From Setomelanomma holmii (lineage: Eukaryota; Ascomycota; Dothideomycetes; Pleosporales; Phaeosphaeriaceae), in the NCBI GenBank assembly GCA_010015745.1, contig ML978424.1:1-14709 (forward strand): 14,709 nt of DNA. Reading direction: 5' to 3'. Below, piece by piece: positions 1 to 7,512 of the stretch. The notes below the pieces were generated by a model. It had not been told where the DNA came from. It worked only from the letters and a program-made list of their open reading frames with translations, and did no database searches. How positions within the stretch are numbered: position 1 is the first letter of the stretch; every line of letters starts with the position of its first letter. A program made the position numbers and the translations under genes.

Positions 1-114
1 ACACACGACATCTATGCCCTTCTGAAAGGCTACCTCTAGTATAGTGATGTGCCAGGGTGAGCTCCTGCTAACATTGGCCCAGCATACACGAAGTTTGTCA
101 GCATCTACGCCTAC
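1..114 (-). CDS. LINE ORF2, N-terminal start of the endonuclease domain (partial)
   Basis: Reading leftwards from 114, 38 codons are open to the window edge. The residues LRVCWANVSRSS, then a helix-like ILEVAFQKG, then IDVVC match the first beta strand, Asn-containing loop, helix and second strand of an apurinic-like LINE endonuclease, which in this family is followed by a QEP motif just outside the window. The Asn of WANV corresponds to the conserved N of the first active-site strand. An in-frame TGA (115-117) lies just upstream; it may precede the true start or be another nonsense mutation, since the frame above it is also open for several codons. There is no in-frame ATG in the visible part. 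ORF1 ends 183 bp upstream. Confidence 0.72.
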
Positions 115-296
115 TCAGGAGTAGCGCGTTTCATTACTGATTATGTAATAGGAGGATATATATTCGCTCTCTTTGATACACTTATCAATCAACCAACTTC
201 TTCCTCAATCCTCCTCTCTCACATGTTAACAAAGTTGCTTGCTTGGTGGGCTGGGGTGTTGATGCCTGGTGTCGGCTGGGGTGTTGTGAGGGTGTT
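115..296. other. LINE inter-ORF spacer
   Basis: This stretch lies between the ORF1 stop (297-299) and the visible ORF2 frame. It contains an imperfect run of GGTGTTG-type units (about 255-295). I see no separate gene. The minus-strand ORF2 frame extends up from the TGA at 115-117 for more than 30 codons to another stop, so part of the spacer may be ORF2 leader or N-terminus. Confidence 0.5.
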
Positions 297-1685
297 CTAG
301 CATGATGATGGCGGGTCATCGCTCATGCTGGCGTCTTCCCTCTCTGAGGTGGACGGGTCAGTGTGGATAGTTGATTGTGGACAAACACTGCCGGCAGACA
401 GTTGTCCTACATTAAGGCTTCTCTGGCCTGTGGCGGCCCGCCTTGGTCTCTTTTCTCTGCCAGTAGTAGAGGAGGATGCATAGGAGGCAGTAATTGTGGG
501 ACGTGTAGCCCTACTATCTTCATCTTGCCTCTGGGTTGAAGGGTGGAGAGGCACTGTCTCTGATGCCCCTATAGGGGGAGCCTCAGGCTGAAGTGTTGCC
601 TGTCTAAGAGTCTCTTGGACTGTCCTGTAGAGGTGTTGCTGTATGGTGGGATGCTTGTGGATTTCCTTTGAGAATTGGCTAGTGCCAAAGAGCCGGAACG
701 AGCAGACTGGCTCCTTGTATGAAACAATCCAGGTGGTGAGGCCGTGCTGATTCGCCCCATGCCGTGAGGTCCTGCAGCTGACTGGCTGCTTGCCTGTTTG
801 TGAGCAGACCTCTTCCTCTACCAGCTGAGTAGTAGTTGGTAGTTCTGTGCCGTCCAGGGTCCAGAAAGAGCTGGGTACTCCTTGTACTGCGTAGTTGATC
901 CAGCGTTCGGGGATCCTCACCGCATCTCTGTCTAGCGCTCTTACTAGAAGTTCCTGGTTTTCTTGAGTTAGAAGTTGGCCCCGGATGTTCTCATTTGCTG
1001 GGGTAATCGCCCAGCCTGTATTAATTGGTGATGCAGTAGGTATGTCTTTAAGGGTGAGTCCTGCTATGCTCTTACATATTGCCTGCCTTACTGCAAATAG
1101 TGAGGGTTGTTGCAGTCGCATTGCTGGGTTAGAGATCGCTACAAAGATTCGATTGTCTTCTTTTGGCTTAGCTGGTGGGTTGGGCCAGGGCCTAGCAGGG
1201 ATTAGGGGTCGACTGCCACCCCTATCTGAGATTTGGGGGTCTCTGGCTACGTCCGCCCAAGAGCGGCGTCCCGACTCTTGGCTCCTAGGGTTGCTGTGAC
1301 CGATGTCACTGCTCCAGCAGGAGCTAGAGGGGGAGTTGCTTAGGGAGAGCGAGGTCAGAGCCTAGATAACTCTCTGCTACAGTTCCTCAGCAATCTTAGC
1401 TTCTTGAGGGTTAGTGTAGCTCTCTGCGTGTTGGTCTACCGCTGCCGCAAAAGCCGTAGTGATAGTGTTCCACAGCTAGGCAATCTGCTGAGTCTCAGTG
1501 ATGTGGCGTTGGACAGCATCAGAGACGCAAGGTTTAGGAGCGCCCCTACCAGGGTTCAGGCTGCTCAGAAGGGGTGCACGGTGATGCATGTCCTCCTGGG
1601 GCCGTCTTAGGGTGCGTGTATAGAGCTGCTGAGGAATCTCAGGGTCTGGGGACCCTGTGTGCTGGGAGGAGGGAGACTCTGCCAT
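297..1685 (-). pseudogene. LINE ORF1 (gag/EKA-like) with three in-frame TAG codons
   Basis: One frame of 463 codons runs from ATG at 1685 to TAG at 297-299, interrupted only by TAG at 1476-1478, 1377-1379 and 1362-1364. ORF1 proteins bind the element's RNA and work with the ORF2 endonuclease/reverse transcriptase. Visible marks: SWADVAR (W about residue 143), DNRIFVAI (177-184), GWAITP (from 224) and PVSCRTSRHG (301-310), followed by an aromatic/Arg-rich RLFGTS segment. This order fits ORF1 of fungal Tad1-type LINEs, the source family of powdery-mildew EKA proteins. Each stop reads naturally as a former CAG (Gln), i.e. C-to-T in a CpA context. The region after RLFGTS lacks the expected CCHC zinc knuckles and ends in a Ser/Thr-rich tail. 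An in-frame TAA at 1731-1733 makes 1685 the likely start. Confidence 0.8.
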
Positions 1686-1766
1686 CCTGACAAGCTCCTT
1701 TACGCAACTGCGCGGAGGGCTAGGCGGACGTTAGAGATACTCCCGGAATCAGCGCAGTAAGCTTGT
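1686..1766. other. Junction between LINE 5' end and transposase 3' end
   Basis: These 81 bp separate the LINE ORF1 start from the last transposase codon. They must contain the LINE 5' end and/or a fragment of the transposase 3' part. No target-site duplication can be assigned because the other flank of the LINE lies outside the window. No recognisable coding segment is present. Confidence 0.4.
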
Positions 1767-2972
1767 TCAGTTGCTGGGATTATTAGGGTCTCTAGAGAGG
1801 ATGTCTAAAAATCGAAAAGTTGGTGTTCGATGACGGTTTATAGGGAAGATCCCAGTGGCTTCAAAGGACTTCAGAACAAGCTTCTCTAACATGCAGCTGC
1901 TCCACGCAGCCCAGAATAACAAGAAGAAGTCGCTCTTTGTCATAGGAACAAGGCCTTGAGTCTTCATGAGGTGAGTAGAGAGCTCCTGGTCGTAAGAAGA
2001 CGCGAGGGGCAAGAAACAAACCACATCAAGTGGCTGCAAAGTATAGGTACTGTGAGGTGGAAAGATAGCCACCAGTATTCTTCTTATGAGGCAATAAGCT
2101 ATAAAAGCTTTAGTAACATGAGAGCCGTGGCCATCTACAATAAGGAGTCTCTACTTCCTCCCAAGCCCTGCCTTTCTCTTTGTGTGGCGGTCAAATACCT
2201 GCTCAAGCCAGGCTAATCCGACGTCGTTGTTGGTCCATCCAGTAGGTGTTGAAGTAACGAAAACCTCATGCTTTCCAGCCTTAATATCCTCCACCCAATT
2301 AGAGCGGATGGAGCAGTTCTTGGAGGCGTAGATGAGACCAGGAGGAAGAGTACTCCCATCAGCGCAGACTCCTGCTAGAACAGTTATCCACTCACGTGAG
2401 CCATCTTGAAGGACTTAAGAGACCTCTCCAGACTGCCACATCCTCTTATTAAAGATCCACTTCTGCTTTCCTATCACTCCAATAGCAAAGCCCTTCTCAA
2501 CCATATTGTACGTGTGAGCAGGCTCTACGTCATACTGAGTGATCTTTCCATGGAGGAGATCAAAGTAGAGATCGTACTTTGCCTCAGAATCGGCGTGGTG
2601 GCGTACAGCGTCCTTTCCCTTGGTCCAGCGTGAGATGAGATAGTCGTCGTTTTGGTCGACAAAGCGCGTAACCCAGCCATCTCCAATGTGCTTATGAGCG
2701 ATCTCCTCTCCAAATTTTCGCGTCATCTCTCTTGTAGGTGGAAGCCCTCTCTTTGTAAGATCATTGACATATCTTACAAGCTCATCCTCTTCTTGTGGGT
2801 GGAGCTTCTGCTTATTAAGGTTTGCAGCTGTTATAGACTGCTGAAAGCCCTGGCATCTTTGGGACAATGTAGTTCTGTCTACACAGAACTGTTTTGCACA
2901 TGCGCGGTACGACAAACACTCTCCTGGTTCTTGCAATTTCATAGCTTCAATCGCTTTGTTAATAGCTGCCAT
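1767..2972 (-). pseudogene. Pogo/Fot1-type DDE transposase, nonsense-mutated and C-terminally short
   Basis: A single frame of 402 codons runs from ATG at 2972 to a stop at 1767-1769, broken by TAA at 2415-2417 (codon 186) and TAG at 2151-2153 (codon 274). Order: an N-terminal Psq-like helix-turn-helix (about 1-45, CLSYRACAKQF), a CENP-B/Tc5-type DNA-binding domain (about 55-118), then the DDE catalytic core, which cuts and joins transposon ends at TA sites. The core shows LLIVDGHGSH (D280) and YTLQPLDVV (D316), 35 residues apart as in pogo enzymes, and FEATGI further on. The first catalytic Asp, normally in NMDEKGF, is Val here (NMVEKGF, codon 158, GTT at 2499-2501). Family members usually have roughly another 100 residues; the frame ends soon after FEATGI, next to the LINE. 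This copy cannot be active. Confidence 0.88.
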
Positions 2973-3097
2973 TGTGATAGAGTTATTACGCGTTGAAATT
3001 GGTGTTGATTTCGTGTTATGATGTTGGGGTGGCTCGCCTCAGCGAGTGGCTCGTGTCGGCGATCGGTACCGTATTTGAGTGCAAAATACCTGTAATT

Positions 3098-3126
3098 TGT
3101 CTCGCTTCGTTGTGTGTCTCGCTTCG
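3098..3126. repeat. Two 12-bp direct repeats, 17-bp period
   Basis: TGTCTCGCTTCG occurs at 3098-3109 and again at 3115-3126. The pair sits close to the inferred transposon end, where subterminal repeats commonly bind transposase. Just inside lies a short inverted repeat, CTCGC-CTCA-GCGAG (about 3033-3046). Confidence 0.6.
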
Positions 3127-3264
3127 CAGTGGGTGACGTTACATGACTTTCGTTCTAGAGGAAACATTAGTGTGCGACTTGTGGTCATCGGCGAGGACGA
3201 GGCGAGTGCAAGCCTTCGCCTGACCGTGATATGCACAAATCATTTGGAGCATGCCGTGCGACAG

Positions 3265-3335
3265 GTAAGTATTGACCCCGTTGTTATATCGTCAGGGAAA
3301 CAACTGGAGTAAGTAAGTACTCCAAGGTGATTCAG
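3265..3335 (+). other. Possible first intron of the CorA-like gene
   Basis: The donor GTAAGT (3265) and acceptor TTCAG (ending 3335) join a short ATG exon (3231-3264) in phase to the main exon, giving MHKSFGACRATGGW before the body of the protein. No clear branch site is visible. Translation could instead start at the ATG pair near 3367 inside the next exon. Confidence 0.35.
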
Positions 3336-4131
3336 GTGGATGGGTCGTGCATAGCGCAGCTCTAATGATGTACGGTCACGTTATAGCTACGGATGCATTT
3401 GGAAACGCCTATGTCATGCCAGCTCTCGATACTTTCGAAAATATGAGGGAATGTCCTGGGGCAATATCAGTGACCTTACCAACTGCAGAAGATCTGGAGC
3501 ATGCCGTCAGCAACGAATCACGATTGCTAGAGCAGCAATTCATATGCAGCGAATCCACAGTACCACACTTCCATGGATGCGATACTCATCTCGGGCCGAT
3601 TCGTCGACCACTTCGTGATAAGACGAGGTCGCATCTTGGAACTTCCACTACTAGGCGTGCTAATATTCCCCGCCGCTCGGGCGGACGACGTGGGCCGGTA
3701 TCTAGTCTGTCATCAGACAAGACACCATCGGACAGCGATACGGAGATTGGGATTGAGTGCAGCTTCTTCTCAAAATAGGCTCTGTGGAAAGAAGACCCTC
3801 GTCGAGAAGAATCGTTCAGACAGTTTCGTAGCAATGATCTGGCGAATTCGTTCTGCGAAGCCTCGATCGATCCAGAAGATTTTGACTTCGAGATAGGACA
3901 ACGCTTGCTCTATCCCTTCAGCAAGCTGCCGAAACCAGCGTTCCCTCTTAAGACCACGAGGTCATCAGAAGCTTTTGCCGACCTCATGGTTCTCATGAGC
4001 GCCAGTACCAAGACAGTGCGCATCCTTTAGCGCGGGCCTGGGTGCATGACCGAGAGCATGTCACAGGTCGGACCAGGGAGTACCCTGACGAATTGACCGC
4101 TGCTCAATGGCTTGAAGTACTTCAGATGAAC

Positions 4132-4183
4132 GTGAGTTCCTGATACTATTGCACATGTCTGGACATAAGCTTACACTATGCAG
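4132..4183 (+). other. Intron of the CorA-like pseudogene (52 bp)
   Basis: Donor GTGAGT, branch-like CTTAC and acceptor GCAG. It joins LEVLQMN to RYGIDALP in phase 0, matching a continuous family motif, so the intron is well supported even though the gene is broken. Confidence 0.75.
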
Positions 4184-4227
4184 AGATATGGGATTGACGC
4201 TCTCCCGAACGCAGATCAGAGATTAAT

Positions 4228-4531
4228 GTAGGCTTATTGTGACGGTTTAAGAGAGGAGCGCATCACGTGTGCCACGTGCTGGTGGTCTGATGCTGCTTCC
4301 TCATCTTATCAAGTACCTCTTACCTGAACTGGATCATAAATACGTCATGTAAACAAACGCTGCTGATGGCCTGGTAAGAGGTCATCACGAACAGAGCAGA
4401 CAACAATACAGCAGATGATACTCAGATTTACTACCCTGCGCGGTTCTACACTTGACTTACTGCTTCGCGCGGTTACCTTTTGATTCTCTGCATTCACTGC
4501 AACACTTATCCTAGCCATGAATTGCGTTTCG
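4228..4531. other. Insertion of about 309 bp within the CorA-like coding region, origin unknown
   Basis: The protein motif NADQR-L breaks off at 4222-4227 and resumes in the same frame at CTAATC (4532), reading LINVVHIGNATSEM; the expected family sequence is continuous. TTAAT at 4223-4227 and CTAAT at 4532-4536 flank the insert in register, 309 bp apart. They could be a short target-site duplication with one C/T difference. The insert has stops in all forward frames, a double CACGTG (about 4265-4279) and no clear terminal inverted repeats. No GT-AG pair removes it in frame, so a simple intron is unlikely. It may be a short non-autonomous transposon or filler sequence. Confidence 0.45.
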
Positions 4532-5197
4532 CTAATCAATGTTGTACACATTGGCAATGCTACTTCCGAGATGATTGCGTCTCTTCTGATGACCGCGAGG
4601 AAGGGTCAAACGCCCTCTCTGATAGATGCCTTTTCTAAGCATATCATGGGCGATTCATGTTTGCGAGTCCCGTTGCCGGTAGACTGAGAAGGTTTTATCA
4701 ATATCATTCCTCGTGCTAATTTTCGCTTCGCTACACGAAGAGCCATCATATCAGCCACAATTTCATATGCTATACTTGGTGATGCGCAAAGCTACAAGCG
4801 CCGCCGGAAACCACCCATCTTGCCCACCGGAACCTAATCTTTGGATCGACCTGCCCTGTATTTGGACCTCGCCACGGGCTACGGAGAGTTCTTGTCGCAT
4901 GCATAAGGCCCACGTATCAGTCGTGGTGTGTGATATAGACGGTAGGCGATGGACGTGCTGGATGCTTTCTAGAAATGAACAGCTCGATTTTGATTCTGCC
5001 CAGCTGGACCCCGAAGAAGAGACTGAGTGGTCTTCTGCAAACTCCTCGACAAACGTGAGTCCCCTATTAGAACCGATGCCTGATAACTTGAATCCTAGGA
5101 TCTATTACCTACGCTGCATGAACTTGTGGATTGCAATGGTCGAGAAGGAATACAAATGGCTGATGATCAATGTCAGACTGGCACCTAAGTTCACAAG

Positions 5198-5278
5198 GTA
5201 CATGTGAACTGCATCTCTCACGTGACTCTTTGTCACTTGCTTACTCATCGTGGTTGTGTATATAATCGCTCTCTGTAG
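5198..5278 (+). other. Intron of the CorA-like pseudogene (81 bp)
   Basis: Donor GTACAT after CACAAG and acceptor CTGTAG. A phase-2 donor and matching acceptor give a codon AG|C and carry the frame past the TGA at 5205. The exon that follows (5279-5369) is the least family-like part of the model. Confidence 0.5.
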
Positions 5279-5369
5279 CTATCTCAATAGAACAACCTTC
5301 TGCTTCCTTCATGTCTGCTCTGTTCTCTCACATCTGACAATCAATCTCGAAAGCTCAGTCAAGGCTTGG

Positions 5370-5418
5370 GTGAGTCCAACAATTCCGTACGCGACACACT
5401 GCAAATCAATTCTCGCAG
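5370..5418 (+). other. Intron of the CorA-like pseudogene (49 bp)
   Basis: Donor GTGAGT and acceptor TCGCAG, phase 0, leading into RVYALSKATHE and then the recognisable helix around LTRTIEAWIRF. The branch site is weak. Confidence 0.55.
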
Positions 5419-5730
5419 AGGGTCTACGCTTTGAGCAAAGCTACACATGAGCGTGAGTCTGTAGCTCAGAGTACAGAATACGCCCGTACAGCGCTTAAGA
5501 AGCGGGTGAAGATCATGCAACTTCCACGGGAGTGTAGAGAATACCTTACGAGAACCATTGAAGCCTGGATACGCTTTACAGACTTGGAGAAGACACACCA
5601 CTTCTTAGACTTAGACAATTGAAGTGCGGTGAGGTCGCTCAAAAATCTAGAAAAGTCGTTTCAAAGTCTGGAAGATCGTGAAACGAAATTCGGCTTTCTT
5701 GACCGGTATTTTGATGATGCAGCAGATATC

Positions 5731-5781
5731 GTAAGCATATAATATGTCCTTTCTTAGTTCATTTGCTGATACTGGTCCTAG
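5731..5781 (+). other. Intron of the CorA-like pseudogene (51 bp)
   Basis: Donor GTAAGC, branch GCTGATAC and acceptor CCTAG, all near fungal consensus. It joins DDAADIV-type helix sequence to LNLQLNLEHNE in phase 0, making one continuous long helix. Confidence 0.8.
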
Positions 5782-5970
5782 CTCAACCTTCAGCTCAACC
5801 TTGAGCACAATGAATTCAACCAGCATGCCCATGGACTGAACCTGCAAACGAATTTAATCTCTCATGAGACTCAAGAGCTCAATCGAAGGTCTACTGAGGC
5901 TGCGATCGTCAATTCCAAGGCGTCCGAGAAGACTTCATGGACCATGCTAGTCAACATGGTTCTCCTATGG

Positions 5971-6026
5971 GTATGCCTCAATGCTAGGGCATCTAAAATT
6001 TCCGTCCACTAACAAACCGTATGTAG
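5971..6026 (+). other. Intron of the CorA-like pseudogene (56 bp)
   Basis: Donor GTATGC, branch CACTAAC and acceptor ATGTAG. It splits the first membrane helix (VLLW/ITAP) in phase 0. Confidence 0.85.
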
Positions 6027-6326
6027 ATAACCGCGCCTACCACCCTCCTCCTGCAATATTTTGGCTCCGAGAAAGCCATGTTCTCTTTCGAGCGCAACCC
6101 GAGAACTTTCCTCATCGCCGTAGTCGTAATGTTCACCGTTTTGCCTCTTCTGACCTCCGCAATTTACTTATTCCAGCGATCGCATAGGTCTCTATTGTGG
6201 TTGATGGGCTTTCGGACCAAAGGCTCTTCGCAATCGCATGACGACGAGAAAGAGTCCTCAAACCTGCAACATTGTCCGACCCAGGCCGCATATTGTGGGA
6301 CTGTGGAGCCAGAGGTCAAGCTGTGA

Positions 6327-6990
6327 TGGTTGCAGATAAACGCTGACATTGGCCTTTTTCGCAACGTGGCTTACCTCCTTCGTTCTGCCACTTTGTCATC
6401 GGTGGCATCGGTGGCATCGGTGGCATCGGAAGTCGGAAGCGTATCTCGCTAATCGTGTGGGTGGCCGTTGCGGGAATCGTGCGTCTCGACGTAAGGAGTT
6501 CCGTTCGAACACCGTGGCGCGGATGATGGTTGAGATCGATGATAAAGGTTTGACCGAAAGATACTGCTTTGCCCGCCTGGCATTCACCGACTCAATGGGA
6601 AGCTAGAGAGCAGTAAATCGAGCCGGCTTAGTAGAGTAATATTAGCACTCTCTTAGTTATAAGTGCAACTCGCTACCTGATATGTCGCTGCAAGAAGAAG
6701 TGATGAGTATAGCGCACTACCTCCACGCGCATCGCCGGCGCGTATTCACCTGCCAGGGGAGACTAGTCTTCGTCTTAGCTATGAGTATGATACGCCAGGA
6801 AGAGGACATGCGCGCGTGCCGTTGAAATAGTCGCAGTGGCTTTGCAAAAGTTTGGGGGTCTGATCGTTGGGAGTGCGCCAAGTTCGTGAGGATACGATAG
6901 CGATAGACGGCGACGTTTCTTAACTGGCAATTTTGCATCAAGGACAGTACCTCAAGTCGTTCCCATGGACAAGGACTAAGGAGGGATGAT
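6327..6990. other. No identifiable gene
   Basis: Apart from the 9-bp repeat there is one forward ORF (6349-6606, 85 residues, ending ...RLAFTDSMGS) with an arginine-rich middle and no recognised domain. A minus-strand frame (7046-6717) overlaps the right part. The section around 6620-6660 is AT-rich. I cannot support a gene here. Confidence 0.5.
6397..6429 (+). repeat. 9-bp tandem repeat, 3.7 copies
   Basis: CATCGGTGG is repeated three times perfectly followed by CATCGG. It lies about 70 bp after the CorA-like stop codon. In the forward frame it reads as WHR units within an 86-codon ORF (6349-6606) that I do not recognise. Simple replication slippage explains it. Confidence 0.9.
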
Positions 6991-7512
6991 TTGAAAAGAG
7001 AAGAGGCATCGTTATGGAGGTCCTTGGTCGAAGCGCGGCGCAGCATGCAGGGGCAGCCTCAGCCTCGCGCGAGCCCAATTCGGCCATGTAAACATTGCTC
7101 AGGCATCTATTCAAGCACTGTATATTGCGGCGCAGCTAGGCCACCTCTGGATACGTCACAAGCCGACATCTGCCCGTTCCATCGAGCTCCTACGCTCACT
7201 GCGGCTTCCTTTGGCTCACTCATTGCAACTGAAGCAAAGACATTAAGAAAGACAGACTTTAGCCCTTCAATAGGTTGCGCAAAATTCAAGTTCCCAAAGA
7301 CTTATCCCTTAGAAGTCCAGTCGTCATCATTCACCCTGCGGGAGCGTACCCCTATCTCAGACAGTGCTGTCGCACCTGAGCGCATATTCGGTGCCTCGAA
7401 CACTCTAGGTATCCGTTCGAGCGCTGGCACCATCTCCTTCCCCGCCTTGATTGAACTGTGCATCGCTGGATTCAAGCTCAGGGTCGTCATCAGGATTTTC
7501 CGCAGCATCTAA
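6991..7512 (+). CDS. Unrecognised 173-residue ORF; coding strand uncertain
   Basis: This is the longest uninterrupted ORF in the 6.3-8.2 kb part (ATG 6991, stop 7510-7512). It is rich in Ser, Arg and Pro, has no signal peptide or domain I recognise, and includes a CxxC pair (PCKHC) plus two further Cys near residues 46-62. The opposite strand is also largely open across the same bases (frame 7508-6717, stops at 7302 and 7107 plus one more), with protein-like stretches such as LNFAQPIEGLKSVFLNVF. One strand is probably an antisense shadow, and neither may be expressed. Confidence 0.25.
   Translation: MKREEASLWRSLVEARRSMQGQPQPRASPIRPCKHCSGIYSSTVYCGAARPPLDTSQADICPFHRAPTLTAASFGSLIATEAKTLRKTDFSPSIGCAKFKFPKTYPLEVQSSSFTLRERTPISDSAVAPERIFGASNTLGIRSSAGTISFPALIELCIAGFKLRVVIRIFRSI

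Larger units (their letters stand above)
1..1685 (-). mobile_element. Tad1-like LINE (non-LTR retrotransposon), 5' part
   Basis: Two LINE reading frames lie in the expected order on the minus strand: ORF1 (297-1685), then the start of an ORF2 endonuclease (114 down to the left edge). The rest of ORF2, with reverse transcriptase and 3' end, would lie outside the window. The 5' untranslated part cannot be placed exactly; it must fall in the roughly 80 bp between ORF1 (1685) and the transposase frame ending at 1767. The copy is old or mutated because ORF1 has three in-frame stops. Assignment to the Tad1/EKA-like fungal group rests on my recognition of the ORF1 type, not on a search. Confidence 0.8.
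1767..3139 (-). mobile_element. Pogo-like DNA transposon, 5' part
   Basis: The element includes the transposase frame plus an upstream leader (2973 to about 3139). On the minus strand the sequence after a TA dinucleotide (3140-3141) starts ACGTCACCCACTGCGAAGCG and continues into direct repeats, which suggests a terminal and subterminal region; pogo elements insert at TA. The outer boundary is inferred only. The opposite terminus is not in the window and presumably lies beyond the inserted LINE. Confidence 0.5.
3231..6326 (+). pseudogene. CorA-like Mg2+ transporter-domain protein gene, multi-exon, broken
   Basis: Fungal CorA-like proteins have a long soluble N-terminal part, a coiled-coil stalk and two C-terminal membrane helices. 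Exon model: 3231-3264 (doubtful), 3336-4131, 4184-5197 (interrupted), 5279-5369, 5419-5730, 5782-5970, 6027-6326; all junctions are phase-consistent. Family-like stretches: STKTVRIL, YPDELTAAQWLEVLQMN, IDALPNADQR, VSVVVCDID, NPRIYYLRCMNLWIAMVEKE, the Leu-rich helix around LNLQLNLEHNEFNQ, then two hydrophobic helices joined across the last intron (WTMLVNMVLLW/ITAPTTLLLQY and FLIAVVVMFTVLPLLTSAI). The CorA GMN signature is absent (YFGS). Lesions: TAG 3776-3778; frameshift near 4028-4030; insertion of about 309 bp near 4228-4531; TGA 4685-4687; frameshift between about 4750 and 4837; TGA 5620-5622. Family assignment is by recognition; exact substrate unknown. Confidence 0.75.

Noticed and set aside
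985..1299. Plus-strand ORF of 104 codons
   Set aside because: Lies antisense to the LINE ORF1 core, whose minus-strand motifs are clear.
2652..2996. Plus-strand ORF of 114 codons
   Set aside because: Antisense shadow of the transposase DNA-binding domain.
3245..3507. 13-bp direct repeat TGGAGCATGCCGT at 3245 and 3495, reading LEHAV in both places
   Set aside because: One or two exact 13-mer pairs are expected by chance in a window of this size, and the flanks do not match.
4345..4557. Minus-strand ORF of 70 codons inside the insertion
   Set aside because: No motif and it overlaps resumed CorA-like coding sequence; probably chance.
5055..5098. Apparent 44-bp intron (GTGAGT...CTGATAAC...CCTAG) in the CorA-like gene
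   Set aside because: Signals are good, but reading through keeps NPRIYYLRCMNLWIAMVEKE, which fits the family, whereas splicing destroys it and hits a stop.
6397..6429. Repeat array considered as CRISPR
   Set aside because: The 9-bp units abut directly with no spacers; the context is eukaryotic.
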